Shown: positions 32,241-43,236, counted from the first letter of the stretch. The stretch: 64,000 bases of DNA from Richelia intracellularis HH01 (GCF_000350105.1 NZ_CAIY01000069.1:18976-82975), one strand, 5' to 3'. Made by a program: numbers and translations. Notes: generated from the letters alone by a model not told the origin.

Positions 32241-32624
32241 CTAATTATCATTTGTAAGACTATCATAATGGTGTGATTCTACTAGTCGGTTTTTCTCATC
32301 TACAATTACAACTTGGGGGGAATGGTTACTTATCTCCGTTGGTGATAAATAACCATATGTCATAATAATCAAACGATCACCTATAACTCCTAACCTAGCT
32401 GCTGCGCCATTTAATTCAATCGCTCCAGAATTAGCAGGAGCGGGGATAGCATAAGTCATTAGCCGTTCCCCATTAGTAATATTAACTACTTGTACTTGTT
32501 CGTAGTGTAAAATCTTGGCTTGGTCTAATAAGATTTTATCTATACTAATGCTGCCAATATAATGAATATTTGTGGCTGTGAGAGTACAATTATGAATTTT
32601 TGCCAAAAGAAGTGCATGCTGCAT
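32241..32624 (-). CDS. panD: Aspartate 1-decarboxylase
   Basis: Pyruvoyl enzyme that makes beta-alanine from aspartate for pantothenate and coenzyme A. The 127-residue proenzyme has the self-cleavage site Gly24-Ser25 in HYIGSISID; Ser25 becomes the pyruvoyl group. Active-site Lys9 (LLLAKIHNC), Tyr58-region [20 protein letters not shown] and [10 protein letters not shown] are conserved. It stands alone here, with no panB or panC beside it. Confidence 0.97.
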   Translation of the reverse strand: MQHALLLAKIHNCTLTATNIHYIGSISIDKILLDQAKILHYEQVQVVNITNGERLMTYAIPAPANSGAIELNGAAARLGVIGDRLIIMTYGYLSPTEISNHSPQVVIVDEKNRLVESHHYDSLTNDN

Positions 32625-32797
32625 TGGGTTTAGAGTTTATGGGGCAACAGTGACAATGAAAATAATATAATTATATTGGAGTTGTTAGTAAATTACTAAG
32701 AGTTGAAGTTGAAATTTTGTAATTCTATTCTCAATTCAATTATAGTGAAATAAACTTGCTTGATAGTATCGTTATAATCAGTTCAAGATTTTCATTT

Positions 32798-33040
32798 TTA
32801 CTCTTTGAGTATGTCACTAAACTTGGGTTTTATACGGGGAATAAGAAGATTATCAGTTTCTAGATCCTAATAAATAGAACCTAAATTAATTTCAATCTCT
32901 TAAAATTCATTGGTGAAACCAACTTACTTTGATACACTGTGGTGTACTGGTTGAACTAGTTCTTGTGAGGCTATCTTAGCAGCTTATTGGAGAAATTTTG
33001 CTTTTGCCTTTCTGAGTAGTAATGGTATTGGATAGGAGAT
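32798..33040 (-). pseudogene. Decayed gene remnant, unknown family
   Basis: Read on the minus strand from about 33040 to the TAA at 32798, one continuous frame gives protein-like sequence with stops only at 32984, 32924 and 32900 (TAA) and 32867 (TAG). Substituting Gln gives ...LLRKAKAKFLQ-Q-AAKIASQELVQPVHHSVSK, VGFTNEF-Q-EIEINLGSIY and DLETDNLLIPRIKPKFSDILKE. The upstream end meets a TGA (33041) inside a perfect inverted repeat (33018-33054). I do not recognise the family. Confidence 0.5.
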
Positions 33041-33054
33041 TCAATACCATTACT
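33018..33054. repeat. Perfect 13-bp inverted repeat at the 5' edge of a gene remnant
   Basis: AGTAATGGTATTG (33018-33030) and its exact complement (33042-33054) flank an 11-base loop. The inner arm lies in the open frame of the minus-strand remnant, and the outer arm lies beyond the frame break. Confidence 0.7.
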
Positions 33055-33604
33055 CATAATCAGTCTAAATATATCTAAACTCTTAATAAACTGTTCTATA
33101 TTATTTAATCTTCTTTTTTGTGAGAATGCTATCTTTTTAACCAAAAAATATTGAGAATTCTCTTATAATCTGTTCTTCTGTAATGGGCGTAAGTATTCTC
33201 ATGAATAAGAAAAGTTCTGGTATATTCAAGTCTCAGACAAAACCTTAAGCAAAACAGAACATCAAAAAAATTATCCTGGGTATTGTATAGCTGAGGTTTT
33301 TATCCTATTACAAGAGACCATTTGCATGGAGTACAAGGTACTTTTTATCTATAGGCAGTATTAAAATTTGTAAATCGAGTATCAACGATTTTTTGTTGAA
33401 TTAGGTTATTACCTAAACTGTTTGCTTATGATTCAAGGTCTGGCCAGTATTTGGTATTATCCAGGTGCTAATTTCTAATTTTTTACCAATAAATTAAATG
33501 ATTGGTAATGGTTTGTTCAAGAATTGGCAATTTAAATATAGGATAAATTTTTATCTATCCTACATTAATTAATGAACTCCGAATTACCCATTACCGATTA
33601 CTGT

Positions 33605-34120
33605 TTAAACTCCCCTACCTGCTAAAATATATTTGTCAAGTAAAGGTTGAACTGATTGTAAATCTTGCCAGCTAACAATTTCCGTGACTTTTCCTTCTAA
33701 ATTCTTATAAGAGCGGAAGAATTCAGCAATTTCCTCTAATCTATGAGGAGCAATATTCTTTAAAGATGTTACTTGTGTATATCTAGGATCCTTATCAGGA
33801 ACACAAAGGATTTTTTCATCTCGATCACCACCATCAATCATTTCCAGCATCCCAATTGGCCTTGATGCAATTATACACCCCGGGAAAGTTGGTTCATCCA
33901 TCAAGACCATACCATCGAGAGGGTCGCCATCATCAGCTAATGTGTTGGGTACAAAGCCGTAGTCATACGGATACTTTACAGATGAATATAATACTCTATC
34001 TAGAGTAAAAGCTTGTAAATGTTTGTCAAATTCATATTTATTCTTACACCCACCAGTTATCTCAATCACAATATTAATAATGCCGGGCTTCGGCCGTGCT
34101 GGAATTAGGGATAAGTCCAT
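33605..34120 (-). CDS. ppa: Inorganic pyrophosphatase (family I)
   Basis: Hydrolyses pyrophosphate released by biosynthesis. The 171-residue length is typical of bacterial soluble PPase. It contains the metal-binding cluster [29 protein letters not shown] with its conserved Tyr residues, and DKDPRY with [16 protein letters not shown] downstream. The ATG is preceded by GGAG. It is monocistronic as far as can be seen. Confidence 0.98.
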   Translation of the reverse strand: MDLSLIPARPKPGIINIVIEITGGCKNKYEFDKHLQAFTLDRVLYSSVKYPYDYGFVPNTLADDGDPLDGMVLMDEPTFPGCIIASRPIGMLEMIDGGDRDEKILCVPDKDPRYTQVTSLKNIAPHRLEEIAEFFRSYKNLEGKVTEIVSWQDLQSVQPLLDKYILAGRGV

Positions 34121-34637
34121 AAAAAAACTCCTAAACTACTAACGATTATGGTTATGTTCTGCGCTTGTTAACCGTATAAAATTTTAAGATAAGATGGACT
34201 TTCTCCCAAACCATTATATTTGGGTAGCTTTTTCATAAGTAATACCTTGTGAAATGTGATATTACCTATCTGTATCTAATTTGCCAGGTGTTTGTAGCTC
34301 TTTTATTGTGGTAATAGCAATAACTATACAAGAAGGAATTGAGTTATTATCCCATACAACTTGCTTTTTCAAGCATTAGATGTAGTAGTTTCTTACTATA
34401 AGGCCTTTATAAAATTGAAATGGTTATAGGAATCGTGCTCTCTGCTTTAAAATAGAACACGATACTTATACACCACACGTAAACTCAAGTAAATAAATAG
34501 GAATATTCTAAATAATACTGGATGGAAGAAGATCCTTTGACTAAGGAGTTATGTTCTTAAACTCTGTTGAAAGCTACATGAATCAACTCTGGGGACTTCA
34601 TGAGTGCAAAATGCCATTTGTCTATTCCTAATAACTA
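34121..34637. other. Gap upstream of ppa, nothing seen
   Basis: AT-rich sequence with no supported gene or clear structure. The ppa promoter should lie in the first 150 bases. Confidence 0.4.
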
Positions 34638-34820
34638 TCATCTATTTTGCGTATTATATGTCACAGGTTGAGACTGATTCGGAACATTGCTTGACGAATA
34701 GCTGGCAATGACAAACACCGGTAAAGTGAGAGTTAAGAAAGCAATTAATGTTCCCACAATATCTGCCAAAGGGTGGGCATACGTATCGGATGAACTGGCA
34801 GACCGACTGTTAGCTTCCAT
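34638..34820 (-). CDS. Small conserved cyanobacterial membrane protein
   Basis: A 60-residue protein: polar N-terminus (MEANSRSASSSDTYAHPLAD), one strongly hydrophobic helix (IVGTLIAFLTLTLPVFVIASY), and a short polar tail ending VTYNTQNR. The pattern SSS...AHPLADI-GTL followed by LTLPVFV matches a widespread cyanobacterial orphan family. The function is unknown; thylakoid or plasma-membrane location is likely. Confidence 0.75.
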   Translation of the reverse strand: MEANSRSASSSDTYAHPLADIVGTLIAFLTLTLPVFVIASYSSSNVPNQSQPVTYNTQNR

Positions 34821-35563
34821 ATAAAATTAAACTTCTTCACAATTTAATTAGCAGGTTTTCTCTCATCAGGAGAGTGTTATTTATTATTCTAACTTTTTTT
34901 TACAAAAAAATCTTACTTAGACCAAAACATTAACCTACTTTTAAACTATGATAACGTTAGTTATTATGCTCATTATTTCACCATCTCTGAGAAACAACAA
35001 ATATTAAGTAACCCGCAAATTGTGATTCTAGACTACCCTGTATTTACTATATATTAGCACTAGTTTTTTATCTACAAGTCTGGCATTAAAAATTACATAG
35101 TTTTAAAAGTACGGATGGTGATATGGAAATCACGTAATTTTTTTGGTTTTATCAATATGTATTAGCTCATCTCTCTCGACCATACTTTAAGACTATTATT
35201 AGTAGGGCAATATTTTAAAACTAATTGATTAAAATGGTTTAATCTCTATGTAGCCAATATAAAACCTATAACTGAAAACAATTTTTATATTGTAAAAATA
35301 AATAATTAGAATATTGTTAATTAGCCAGATAATATGAATTTATTTATATAATAAAATACTTGAAAGTGTTCATATAATTTCAGTATATTTACTAGTTATA
35401 TCCAACAAATAATCTAAGCCATCATTTCACTAAATAATCTAGGTCATTTGATAATTGTCAATATACAAATAGATAGATCATTAATCTATCCACCGTGAGT
35501 GATATCATTATTTTAAGATAAAAAAAATATATAAACTAATGTTTTGATATTAACAAATATATC
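34821..35563. other. Gap, no supported gene
   Basis: Very AT-rich, with no protein-like frame found on either strand. It ends at the terminator of the DUF362 gene. Confidence 0.4.
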
Positions 35564-35593
35564 AAAAAAACCGCCACTAGGAAGAGCGGTTTT
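35564..35593 (-). terminator. Rho-independent terminator of the DUF362 gene
   Basis: On the minus strand AAAACCGC (complement of 35586-35593) pairs with GCGGTTTT (complement of 35567-35574) across an 11-base loop, and the RNA continues as a U-run (35564-35570). It lies about 100 bases beyond the stop codon of the minus-strand gene. Confidence 0.85.
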
Positions 35594-35690
35594 ATCGATC
35601 AATCGGAGGGTATTTATAGGCTAGTTTAATAATCGGGTAATTGTTGTAGTCAAGCTTGCAATTACTTTCTAATTTCCAGTTGGATAACAC

Positions 35691-36662
35691 CTAGCCCCCA
35701 CCATAAGAATTCATTGATTCTTTTATAAAACGAATGTAAAGATGTCTAAAAGTTGATTTAATTACTCTGGGAAGACCAAAGTCAATTGGTACAAATTCCT
35801 TGGGTAGCTGCCAATTATCTACTTTTAGGGTTTCTGGATGTAAAAGAGGAAAATTAATTACCATTAAATCTTCAATCAAACCCAATCGCAAGGATGCTGC
35901 CACAGTTGGTATATTCTTAGGGGCCACACTAAGGATATTTGCAAATGTCATATCCAAGGCAAAGACATCTGCAGATGCTCCTAAAATATTTAAATTTCGG
36001 GGTTCTCCCCCACTTGGACCATTCCCTTCATGACCTACAATACCATCGATAATTGTTAAATTAGGATTAATAGCTTTAGCGGTTTCCACCAACATTTCTC
36101 CAAAAAGATCAGGATTTTTTCCTGCCTGCATGTGCCACCAAGCTTTCATTTTTCCGGGAACACAACCAAATAGATTTTTAGTTCCTAGGGTAAGTACAAG
36201 TTGGACATGGGACTTTACCTTGGGTAAATTAATCACCACATCTGCCTCTATAGCCTCTTTTGATAGGAGTAAGTGTTTAAAATTTTCATTGATTGTTTGA
36301 TAACGCTTACCTTGAAAATTAATTATGGGAATGTTGAGTTCATTGAAAATAGGTTGATAACCATTTGCAATCGCTACCTTTTTAGCACTACCAAATGCCG
36401 GACTATCTCCTAAAAAGGGTTTACCGTTGATTTCCATTACCATTTGGGCTACAACATAAACTATTTCTGGATGTGTAGTACATTCTTTTGTCGGACGTGC
36501 TCCTGTAAGTAGGTTTGGTTTTAACAAAACTCGTTGTCCTGGTTTAACAAACTCTGTCAAGCCTCCAAGTGGCTCTAACAAGGTTTTAATGGATTCTCTT
36601 AGAGCCTCTCGTTCATAACTGTATGCCTGAATTAAACTGACAAATGGTTTTTGAGTTTGCAT
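35691..36662 (-). CDS. DUF362-domain protein
   Basis: A 323-residue protein spanning one DUF362 domain: VLLKPNLLTGARPTKECTTHPEIV near the N-terminus, then LGDSPAFGSAKKV, VINLPKVKSHVQLVLTLGTKNLFGCVPGKMKAWWHM and IIDGIVGHEGNGPSGGEPRNL. Several members of this family carry ferredoxin-like Fe-S domains, but no CxxCxxC motif is seen here. The reaction is unknown. A clear terminator follows. Upstream is aspA on the same strand, 179 bases away, so co-transcription is possible. Confidence 0.9.
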   Translation of the reverse strand: MQTQKPFVSLIQAYSYEREALRESIKTLLEPLGGLTEFVKPGQRVLLKPNLLTGARPTKECTTHPEIVYVVAQMVMEINGKPFLGDSPAFGSAKKVAIANGYQPIFNELNIPIINFQGKRYQTINENFKHLLLSKEAIEADVVINLPKVKSHVQLVLTLGTKNLFGCVPGKMKAWWHMQAGKNPDLFGEMLVETAKAINPNLTIIDGIVGHEGNGPSGGEPRNLNILGASADVFALDMTFANILSVAPKNIPTVAASLRLGLIEDLMVINFPLLHPETLKVDNWQLPKEFVPIDFGLPRVIKSTFRHLYIRFIKESMNSYGGG

Positions 36663-36841
36663 TGATGTAATTTTTAAAATTTAGAGTCTTATGGTGCATA
36701 CACTCAATGAAAAAATCCTCAAGTTGAAGGATAAAAAGAGTTTCAGGGAACAGCAAGTAGGAAAGTAAAATTGAAACAATATTATTTTGGTATTCAAAAT
36801 AATATTGTCCTCCCTGTTATCTCTTATTAATCCTTTACCCA

Positions 36842-38257
36842 TTAACTCAAATTTAAAATTTGGCTCATTTTTTCTAAGTTCAGAACCTTGGATAACTCCT
36901 CATCTGTCATCAGTCCTTTATCCAATACAATCTGCCGTAAGGATTTACCAGTTTCTAGGGATTCTTTTGCAACTGCTGCCGCGTTTAGATAACCAATATG
37001 TTTATTTAATGCTGTTACTAGGGCCAAACTGCCTTCTGCATAAGCTAGGCAACGCTCTTGTTTGACTAGAATTCCCTTAATAGATCGTTTTGAAAGGGAA
37101 GCAACAGCATTACCAAGAATTTCAATACTATGAATGAGGTTATAGGCAATTAGAGGCATCATCACATTCAATTCTAATTGTCCTGCCTGTGCAGCTAGAG
37201 CAATCGCACTATCGTAACCCATTACTTGAAAGCAAACCATAGACATCATCTCTGCCATCACAGGATTATATTTACCAGGCATAATTGAGGAGCCCGGTTG
37301 TACAGGAGGCAATTGTATTTCCTTCAAACCTGTTTTTGGACCAGAATCCATTAGTCGCAAATCATGAGAAATTTTAACTAAATCTTGCGCTAAGTTACGC
37401 AAAGCACCAGATACATTAACAAAGGGTGCCATACTCTGCATTGCTGCCATGAGATGGGGGGCTGTTTGTAAAGGTAGACTTGTCAGCTCTGATAGTACTC
37501 TTACCACACGGGCACGATACTGGGGATGGGTGTTTAACCCCGTACCAACAGCACTCCCGCCTAATCCCAATACCATTAAATCCCCACTGGCAGAATAAAT
37601 ACGGTCATGGTGTTCGCTAAGAATTTGTGCCCAAGCACTAAAGTTTTCTCCCAAGCGTACGGGAACGGCATCTTGTAGGTGGGTTCTACCAGATTTTATT
37701 ACATTTTGAAATTCTCTGGCTTTGAATTTTAATGTTTCTATGGCTGATTCTAGCGAAGGATGTAGGGTGTGAGATAAGGCAAGCAAACCCCCTATACGAA
37801 TTGCAGTGGGAATCACATCATTGGTAGATTGCCCATAGTTCACATGATCATTAGGACTAACTCGTTTGTAGTTCCCTTTCTCGTCACCCAAAATTTCTAA
37901 AGCTCGATTTGCTAATACTTCATTGATATTCATGTGATGTGAAGTACCAGCACCTGCTTGATATATATCTACCACAAATTGATCGCGGAATTTGCCTTTG
38001 AGAACTTCATCAGTTGCCTGAACAATTGCTTGTCCTACTTCTGGGGGAATACAACCAAGCTCTCCATTTACAATTGCCGTAGCTTTTTTAATCAGAATAC
38101 AGGCATCTATATATGTAGGTAAAGGCTTGATACAGCTAATAGGAAAGTTTTCTATAGCTCTGAGGGTTTGAATACCATAGTAAGCTTGATCAGGGATTTG
38201 GCGTTCTCCCATGGAATCGCTTTCTGCCCTATATTTGGGAGAATTGGATTGTTTCAT
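36842..38257 (-). CDS. aspA: Aspartate ammonia-lyase
   Basis: Fumarase/aspartase superfamily enzyme releasing ammonia and fumarate from aspartate; 471 residues. The start MGERQIPDQAYYGIQTLRAIENF near residue 16 is typical of aspartase rather than fumarase. It carries SGRTHLQDAVPVRLG and the superfamily signature GSSIMPGKYNP near residue 325. The alternative is class II fumarase (fumC), but the N-terminal motif and the overall match favour AspA. There is a long leader to the next gene and no obvious operon partner except the DUF362 gene. Confidence 0.9.
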   Translation of the reverse strand: MKQSNSPKYRAESDSMGERQIPDQAYYGIQTLRAIENFPISCIKPLPTYIDACILIKKATAIVNGELGCIPPEVGQAIVQATDEVLKGKFRDQFVVDIYQAGAGTSHHMNINEVLANRALEILGDEKGNYKRVSPNDHVNYGQSTNDVIPTAIRIGGLLALSHTLHPSLESAIETLKFKAREFQNVIKSGRTHLQDAVPVRLGENFSAWAQILSEHHDRIYSASGDLMVLGLGGSAVGTGLNTHPQYRARVVRVLSELTSLPLQTAPHLMAAMQSMAPFVNVSGALRNLAQDLVKISHDLRLMDSGPKTGLKEIQLPPVQPGSSIMPGKYNPVMAEMMSMVCFQVMGYDSAIALAAQAGQLELNVMMPLIAYNLIHSIEILGNAVASLSKRSIKGILVKQERCLAYAEGSLALVTALNKHIGYLNAAAVAKESLETGKSLRQIVLDKGLMTDEELSKVLNLEKMSQILNLS

Positions 38258-39035
38258 AATATTTAATAATATGTCTTGCTAAGTGAGAATGGACTGGAAA
38301 TTTTGACTTCTAATGGCCTTACTTACTACATAAATCTTAATGTAATAAGGATTTGAAGTGTTCATTCCTGTTACAAGTTTATGCAGAGTGGGATTTTAGG
38401 AAAACAAACTAAAGTTAAAATTTTGCAGCTCCTTCTTGTATGACTTTTTTAATGAAATTTTTCCCAATTCATACTGAGTTGATTTACTGTTGCCAGATAC
38501 TTGCTATTTTTGTTTTTGGGTACTAAGGACATTAACTCTGATTGCCAACTCTGTTAATCATTACAATCTCCCTAAATCTCATTAACAAGCTCCATAAACT
38601 TCCCACCTTGCAACATTCATTTCATATAAGTTCTTGTAACTGTATTTTATCACCTAGGATATATTATAAATTCCCTTGTGTTCAGTGTATTGATAAACAT
38701 ATTTCACTAAATGGGTTCTACAATTTAGATATAAAATAGTATTTGACTTAGCACTGATCAAAATTGAATATGTACAGTGGTTTCTCTTGGGGATTATTTG
38801 ATCAGATTTAGTGTAATGCTAAAAAGTACATTGGTATAAACACAAACTAACTATTTTTTTAGTAATAGTATAAAAGCTTACCAAGCAATGCGTAAAAACA
38901 TGTTTGTATTAATCCCGTTATTGCGCAAAGAAACTCCTCTAATTTCAATTACTTTAGGTATTCTAGAATTATTGTCATCCGATTATTCACTTTTTTATTT
39001 TACTAAAATCCAAAATCTAAAATTAATAATTAGTA
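38258..39035. other. Divergent gap between aspA and pgsA
   Basis: No gene supported. A 65-codon frame at 38542-38739 is not called. Immediately before pgsA the string AAAATCCAAAATCTAAAATT (39005-39024) repeats the element seen after rbcL. Promoters for both flanking genes are expected here. Confidence 0.4.
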
Positions 39036-39566
39036 ATGACTATACCTAACTGGATTACTTTTTCTCGACTTCTAGGTTTGCCATTTATTCTCTATGGTTT
39101 GCACTACCCTACGGTGGAGATAAGATGGATTTGCCTAGTGATATTTCTGATTGCGGCTGGTACTGACTGGTTAGATGGCTATTTGGCTAGAAAACTCAAT
39201 CAAATTAGTGATTTAGGAAAATTTCTTGATCCCCTAGTAGACAAGTTACTAGTTTTGGCTCTCTTATTTGCATTAGTTGAACTAAGAGAAATTCCGGCTT
39301 GGGGAGCGTTCATTATTTCAGCACGGGAACTAGTAATAGCTGGCTGGCGAGTAAATAGAACTACCATTATAGGAGCCAACATCTGGGGTAAGCTCAAAAC
39401 AGTTAGTCAAATTATTGCAATTGCAGCCCTAATTTCTCCAATATACATATGCTGGAAAGTACCTACTCTCATAATTTTTTGGGCCTCAGTCATCTTAACT
39501 ATTGTCTCTGGATTTATTTACATGACACCAGTAAATAAAAGCAATACTAGTGAAATCACCAATTAA
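39036..39566 (+). CDS. pgsA: CDP-diacylglycerol-glycerol-3-phosphate 3-phosphatidyltransferase
   Basis: Integral membrane enzyme making phosphatidylglycerol phosphate, the precursor of PG that is essential to photosystems. Length is 176 residues, normal. The CDP-alcohol phosphotransferase motif is complete: DWLDGYLARKLNQISDLGKFLDPLVD, matching D-x2-DG-x2-AR-x8-G-x3-D-x3-D. N-terminal ITFSRLLGLPFILY and later hydrophobic helices are typical. It is a single gene with no close neighbour. Confidence 0.97.
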   Translation: MTIPNWITFSRLLGLPFILYGLHYPTVEIRWICLVIFLIAAGTDWLDGYLARKLNQISDLGKFLDPLVDKLLVLALLFALVELREIPAWGAFIISARELVIAGWRVNRTTIIGANIWGKLKTVSQIIAIAALISPIYICWKVPTLIIFWASVILTIVSGFIYMTPVNKSNTSEITN

Positions 39567-40394
39567 TTTTTACCATCTTCAGTAGTTAATAGTGTTATAA
39601 TACATAATCAAATTAGCCTTTGGACTATAAAATTTGGTGGTGCCATACTAGGAAACTATTGAATTTTTTTCTGGAAGTATTCAGAAAAAAATTCTTTGGA
39701 TCTTAATAGTAGAGGAACTAATGGTAATATGAAAGTGTTTACCTAGTGTTATTAAGAATAACTCACAATTCTAAATTAACAGCCAACATACCATGATTAA
39801 AAAGACATAATGACATAAATTAAATAATTATGCATTAATACCAAACAATACTGAAAGATCTTTTGTTAATAGCAACATATAATAGTTTAATTCAGATTTA
39901 AAAAATATTCTTACAATCTTATTATAAATCCTAAACTGATTATTTGAGAGGTTTATTATTAGGATGACTTGTTTTCTATTCTAATAAGTTTTTATTGTTA
40001 AGCAGGGTTGGTGATAAAATACACCAAGCAATTGGAGACCTTTTATAACTCTCTATATATTTGACTGTTTAGATACTATAATTAAAACTTGTAGTTATCC
40101 CTAAATTATTAATATTTATTACCCTTATTATACACTTATTTTAATGATATGGTAGATGTCAAAAAACAAATTTTGACTCGTAGTCACTACACTTTTATGA
40201 ATGAGACTGTTAGTAATTGCCTCGGAATTAATTCTTAATATTTGTATCCAATTTCAAATACTACTTTTTTTACAACCACACCAATTAGCTATACATAAAT
40301 CATCCTATGGTAGTTAATCTGCTATGCTTTGTAGTTATTGCTAATTGATATAAATACTAATACATAAAAAATACATAGTTAATTTCTAAATATT
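39567..40394. other. Gap, nothing seen
   Basis: AT-rich and stop-dense on both strands. No structure beyond short AT hairpins. Confidence 0.4.
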
Positions 40395-41273
40395 ATGGTG
40401 CAATCCACTACAAAAATATGCAAATGGCAAAATAAACTAGGATGGACATTAAATGAAAGAGATCCAGAATTTATCAAATCCCTAATGCCCATCTGGGAGT
40501 GGCTATACAACAACTATTTTCACGTCCAAACTAGTGGATGGGGTCAAATTCCCACCAAACAAAAAGTTTTGGTGGTTGGTTCTCATAATGGTGGATTAGC
40601 TGCTCCAGACATGATAATGATGATGTGGGAATGGTTTCACAGGTTTGGTATGGAACAACCCATATATGGTTTAATGCATCCTAGTATATGGAAAGTATTT
40701 CCCCACGTAGCAAAAATTGTTGCCAAAACAGGGGCTATTTTTGCACATCCGAAAATGGCTTATATGGCCTTACGATCAGGTGCAAGTGTACTACTATATC
40801 CTGGTGGAGCGCAAGATGTATTCAGACCTCACCATCTACGTAACAAAATCTACTTTGCTAATAGTAAGAGTTTTATCAAGTTAGCACTGCGGGAAAAGGT
40901 ACCGATTGTTCCTGTGATTTCCTGCGGAGCTCATGACACGCTATATATAATAACTGATGCCTATGATCTAGTAAATAAACTCCATGAATTGGGCATGCCT
41001 TGGTTATTAGGAATAGATCCGATTGTTTTCCCAATTTATATTGGGTTGCCCTGGGGATTGGGAATGGGACCTTTACCTAATATTCCTTTGCCAATACCCA
41101 TTCATACTAGGGTATGTCCACCAATAGTATTTGATCACTATGGTGAAAAAGTAGCCTGTGATAGGAATTATGTTGATCAATGTTATGAGTTAGTACTTTC
41201 GCAAATGCAACTAGAGTTAGATGCTCTCGTAAGAGTAGCAAAAACACGTATCCATCTCCCTTTTTACAAGTAA
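40395..41273 (+). CDS. Glycerolipid/PlsC-like acyltransferase
   Basis: A 292-residue protein of the lysophospholipid/diacylglycerol acyltransferase superfamily. The motif-I region is VVGSHNGGLAAPDM (His with a downstream Asp). The substrate-binding motif is LLYPGGAQDVFRP, in place of the usual FPEGTRS, and is followed by KSFIKLALREKVPIVPV. A C-terminal Pro-rich loop (GPLPNIPLPIPIHTRVCPPI) resembles the end of DGAT-like acyltransferases. It could be a lysophosphatidate acyltransferase, a diacylglycerol acyltransferase or a Slr2103-like enzyme acylating plastoquinol; the sequence alone does not decide. No signal peptide. Confidence 0.82.
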   Translation: MVQSTTKICKWQNKLGWTLNERDPEFIKSLMPIWEWLYNNYFHVQTSGWGQIPTKQKVLVVGSHNGGLAAPDMIMMMWEWFHRFGMEQPIYGLMHPSIWKVFPHVAKIVAKTGAIFAHPKMAYMALRSGASVLLYPGGAQDVFRPHHLRNKIYFANSKSFIKLALREKVPIVPVISCGAHDTLYIITDAYDLVNKLHELGMPWLLGIDPIVFPIYIGLPWGLGMGPLPNIPLPIPIHTRVCPPIVFDHYGEKVACDRNYVDQCYELVLSQMQLELDALVRVAKTRIHLPFYK

Positions 41274-42371
41274 AATATTGTTTAAATTTTGACTTAGATT
41301 AAAGAATAACAGACTATTAGATATCCCCATAATTCCAAAAATATGTGGGTTAATCAAAAGTCAATTTATAGATATTATGGACCTCCAAAATAAGTTGGTA
41401 TTTTTAGAAAATGCTAGACATTGATAGGGATTTAACTGAGAAAAACTAAAATTTCAATATTCAGATTGGATAGTAAACTATTTATAGATATTTATTAAAT
41501 ATCTATGAGTTATTTGAATCAAAAGCATAATTTCTTTTACATTAATATTCTTTGGTAACAATTGTCAGTAAGAAGAAAAGCTAAAGTAAGAAATACATAC
41601 TTATAATTGCCCTATATTATTAAGTACAGTTTGAAATATTATCCAGCATTTTATTTCATGTAAACTAGATTAAAACGCATCAGTTAATATACAAATTACA
41701 AGAAAATAACGTATTGTTACTAATAACAATAGCATTATGCAAAGAATTAGAAAAGCTTTTTAATAGATATGAATAATTCATTATTAACATATTTGAATAT
41801 CTCATCTAATGCTACTAACGGCAACAAAAAATAGAAATCTAAATTTTTCTAGTAAAAAAAAACTAAGTAATACTTGAATATACTTAGCATGTTCAGGATA
41901 AAGGGAGGTTTATGATTAAGTTAGTTAAGTAGAAAACAATATCAAAAATACTTATAAGTCGACAATATTGTAGTAGAAATTTTACCTTGTAATACTACTA
42001 AGAAAAATTTGGGGTTTCTTAATATTAGAGTTTCATAAAATAATGAGAATGGTGGATACTCTTTTTTCTTATCATACATAACTTACCACTAAAATCACAA
42101 ATGTGGTAAATTAGCCCATGATTAAAATACTAACAATTGAGACCTTAGTTAATTGCTTTTACTGAAATTAAATACATCATTGTATGGTAGATACCTTGTA
42201 TTGCAATCGAATTAATAATGCTAATTATAGTCTAGTATTCACTTGATCATTGAACTTTTAATTAATTTTATGACAGTTTATAATAAGCTCCACAAATATA
42301 TGGGGTTTCGAAATTTTAGCTTGAGAGCACTGAAGTATTCCACAACAGAACCATGTAATTGTTTGCAAGAA

Positions 42372-42533
42372 TTAATTGCACTTAAATAGAGCATGTAAGT
42401 TTGGCAATCGCACGGTTATAGAATATAATTCATCACGAGTATAGGTATTTTGCTGTAGATAATGATAAACGCCGCCAGAGCCTAGTCGTAGTTTGACAAG
42501 ATTCAGAAGCGAAGGCAAGGGGGGTTATCAGTA
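42372..42533 (-). pseudogene. Short gene fragment of unknown family
   Basis: A patch of locally higher GC reads on the minus strand as TPLPSLLNLVKLRLGSGGVYHYL, then QQNTYTRDELYSITVRLPNL and HALFKCN, ending at a TAA. The sequence is convincingly protein-like but has no start codon or upstream frame. Not recognised. Confidence 0.4.
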
Positions 42534-42661
42534 TGCAGAGGAAAATTGTCAGTAGTATACACTAATCCTAAATAGCTAATTTATCTTTCCGATATTCAAG
42601 CTTTGTTGTGGAGTTTTTAAAATTCTAGTTTATTAGTGCTCATGCTCCTATTTCAACTACT

Positions 42662-43082
42662 ATGACAGATAAATATGATTATTACAACAAATATTATTTA
42701 ATTATGTTGAAGGTACTACTTTGATAGCTTTGTATGGTTAATCTTTGGGTGGATTTATAACCATGTGAGTGAACATCACTACCATGAAACCCAAACGTTG
42801 CAAAAATGTTTGCATACTGGCAAATGTGCAATGTCTTATCTCTATCACTTGGCATAGCTTTAGATCGTTTTAGTCAGTGTGGATTATCAGCTGATATTCC
42901 CACCTTCACTATGAAATAATTATTATGGGACTCCTTAGAAAATTTACATATTCCCATAGTGTCTAAATTTACCTTTTGGGAGTGGGGTCCCCAATATAAT
43001 TCCACCAGTGGGTGTAGAAGTTACTTTGGACAATGAAATTTGTCTATATAAACATAAAAATAAAGCAGCTAAAACAATCTAA
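42662..43082 (+). pseudogene. Frameshifted gene remnant, unknown family
   Basis: Protein-like segments alternate between two plus-strand frames: FDSFVWLIFGWIYNHVSEHHY and HETQTLQKCLHTGKCAMSYLYHLA in one, ALDRFSQCGLSADIPTFTMK-stop-LLWDSLENLHIP and VSKFTFWEWGP in the next, then PNIIPPVGVEVTLDNEICLYKHK ending at TAA (43080). At least two frameshifts plus a TAA at a likely Gln break it. Not recognised. Confidence 0.45.
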
Positions 43083-43236
43083 AATTATGGTGTTTGGTTA
43101 GCAATAACTTAGAGCCAAAATACCTGGCTCTAAGTTATTTTTACATTACTTGGACCTTGGTTTATATCTTGATGTAACAATTAGCGTTTACTTAAAGTGT
43201 CCTAATCCCTTAAAAATTTCCTATCTCAAAAATATT

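Larger units (their letters stand above)
41274..43236. other. 2-kb gap with two decayed gene fragments
   Basis: Fragments at 42372-42533 (minus) and 42662-43082 (plus) are listed separately. The first kilobase is AT-rich with nothing recognisable. Confidence 0.5.
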
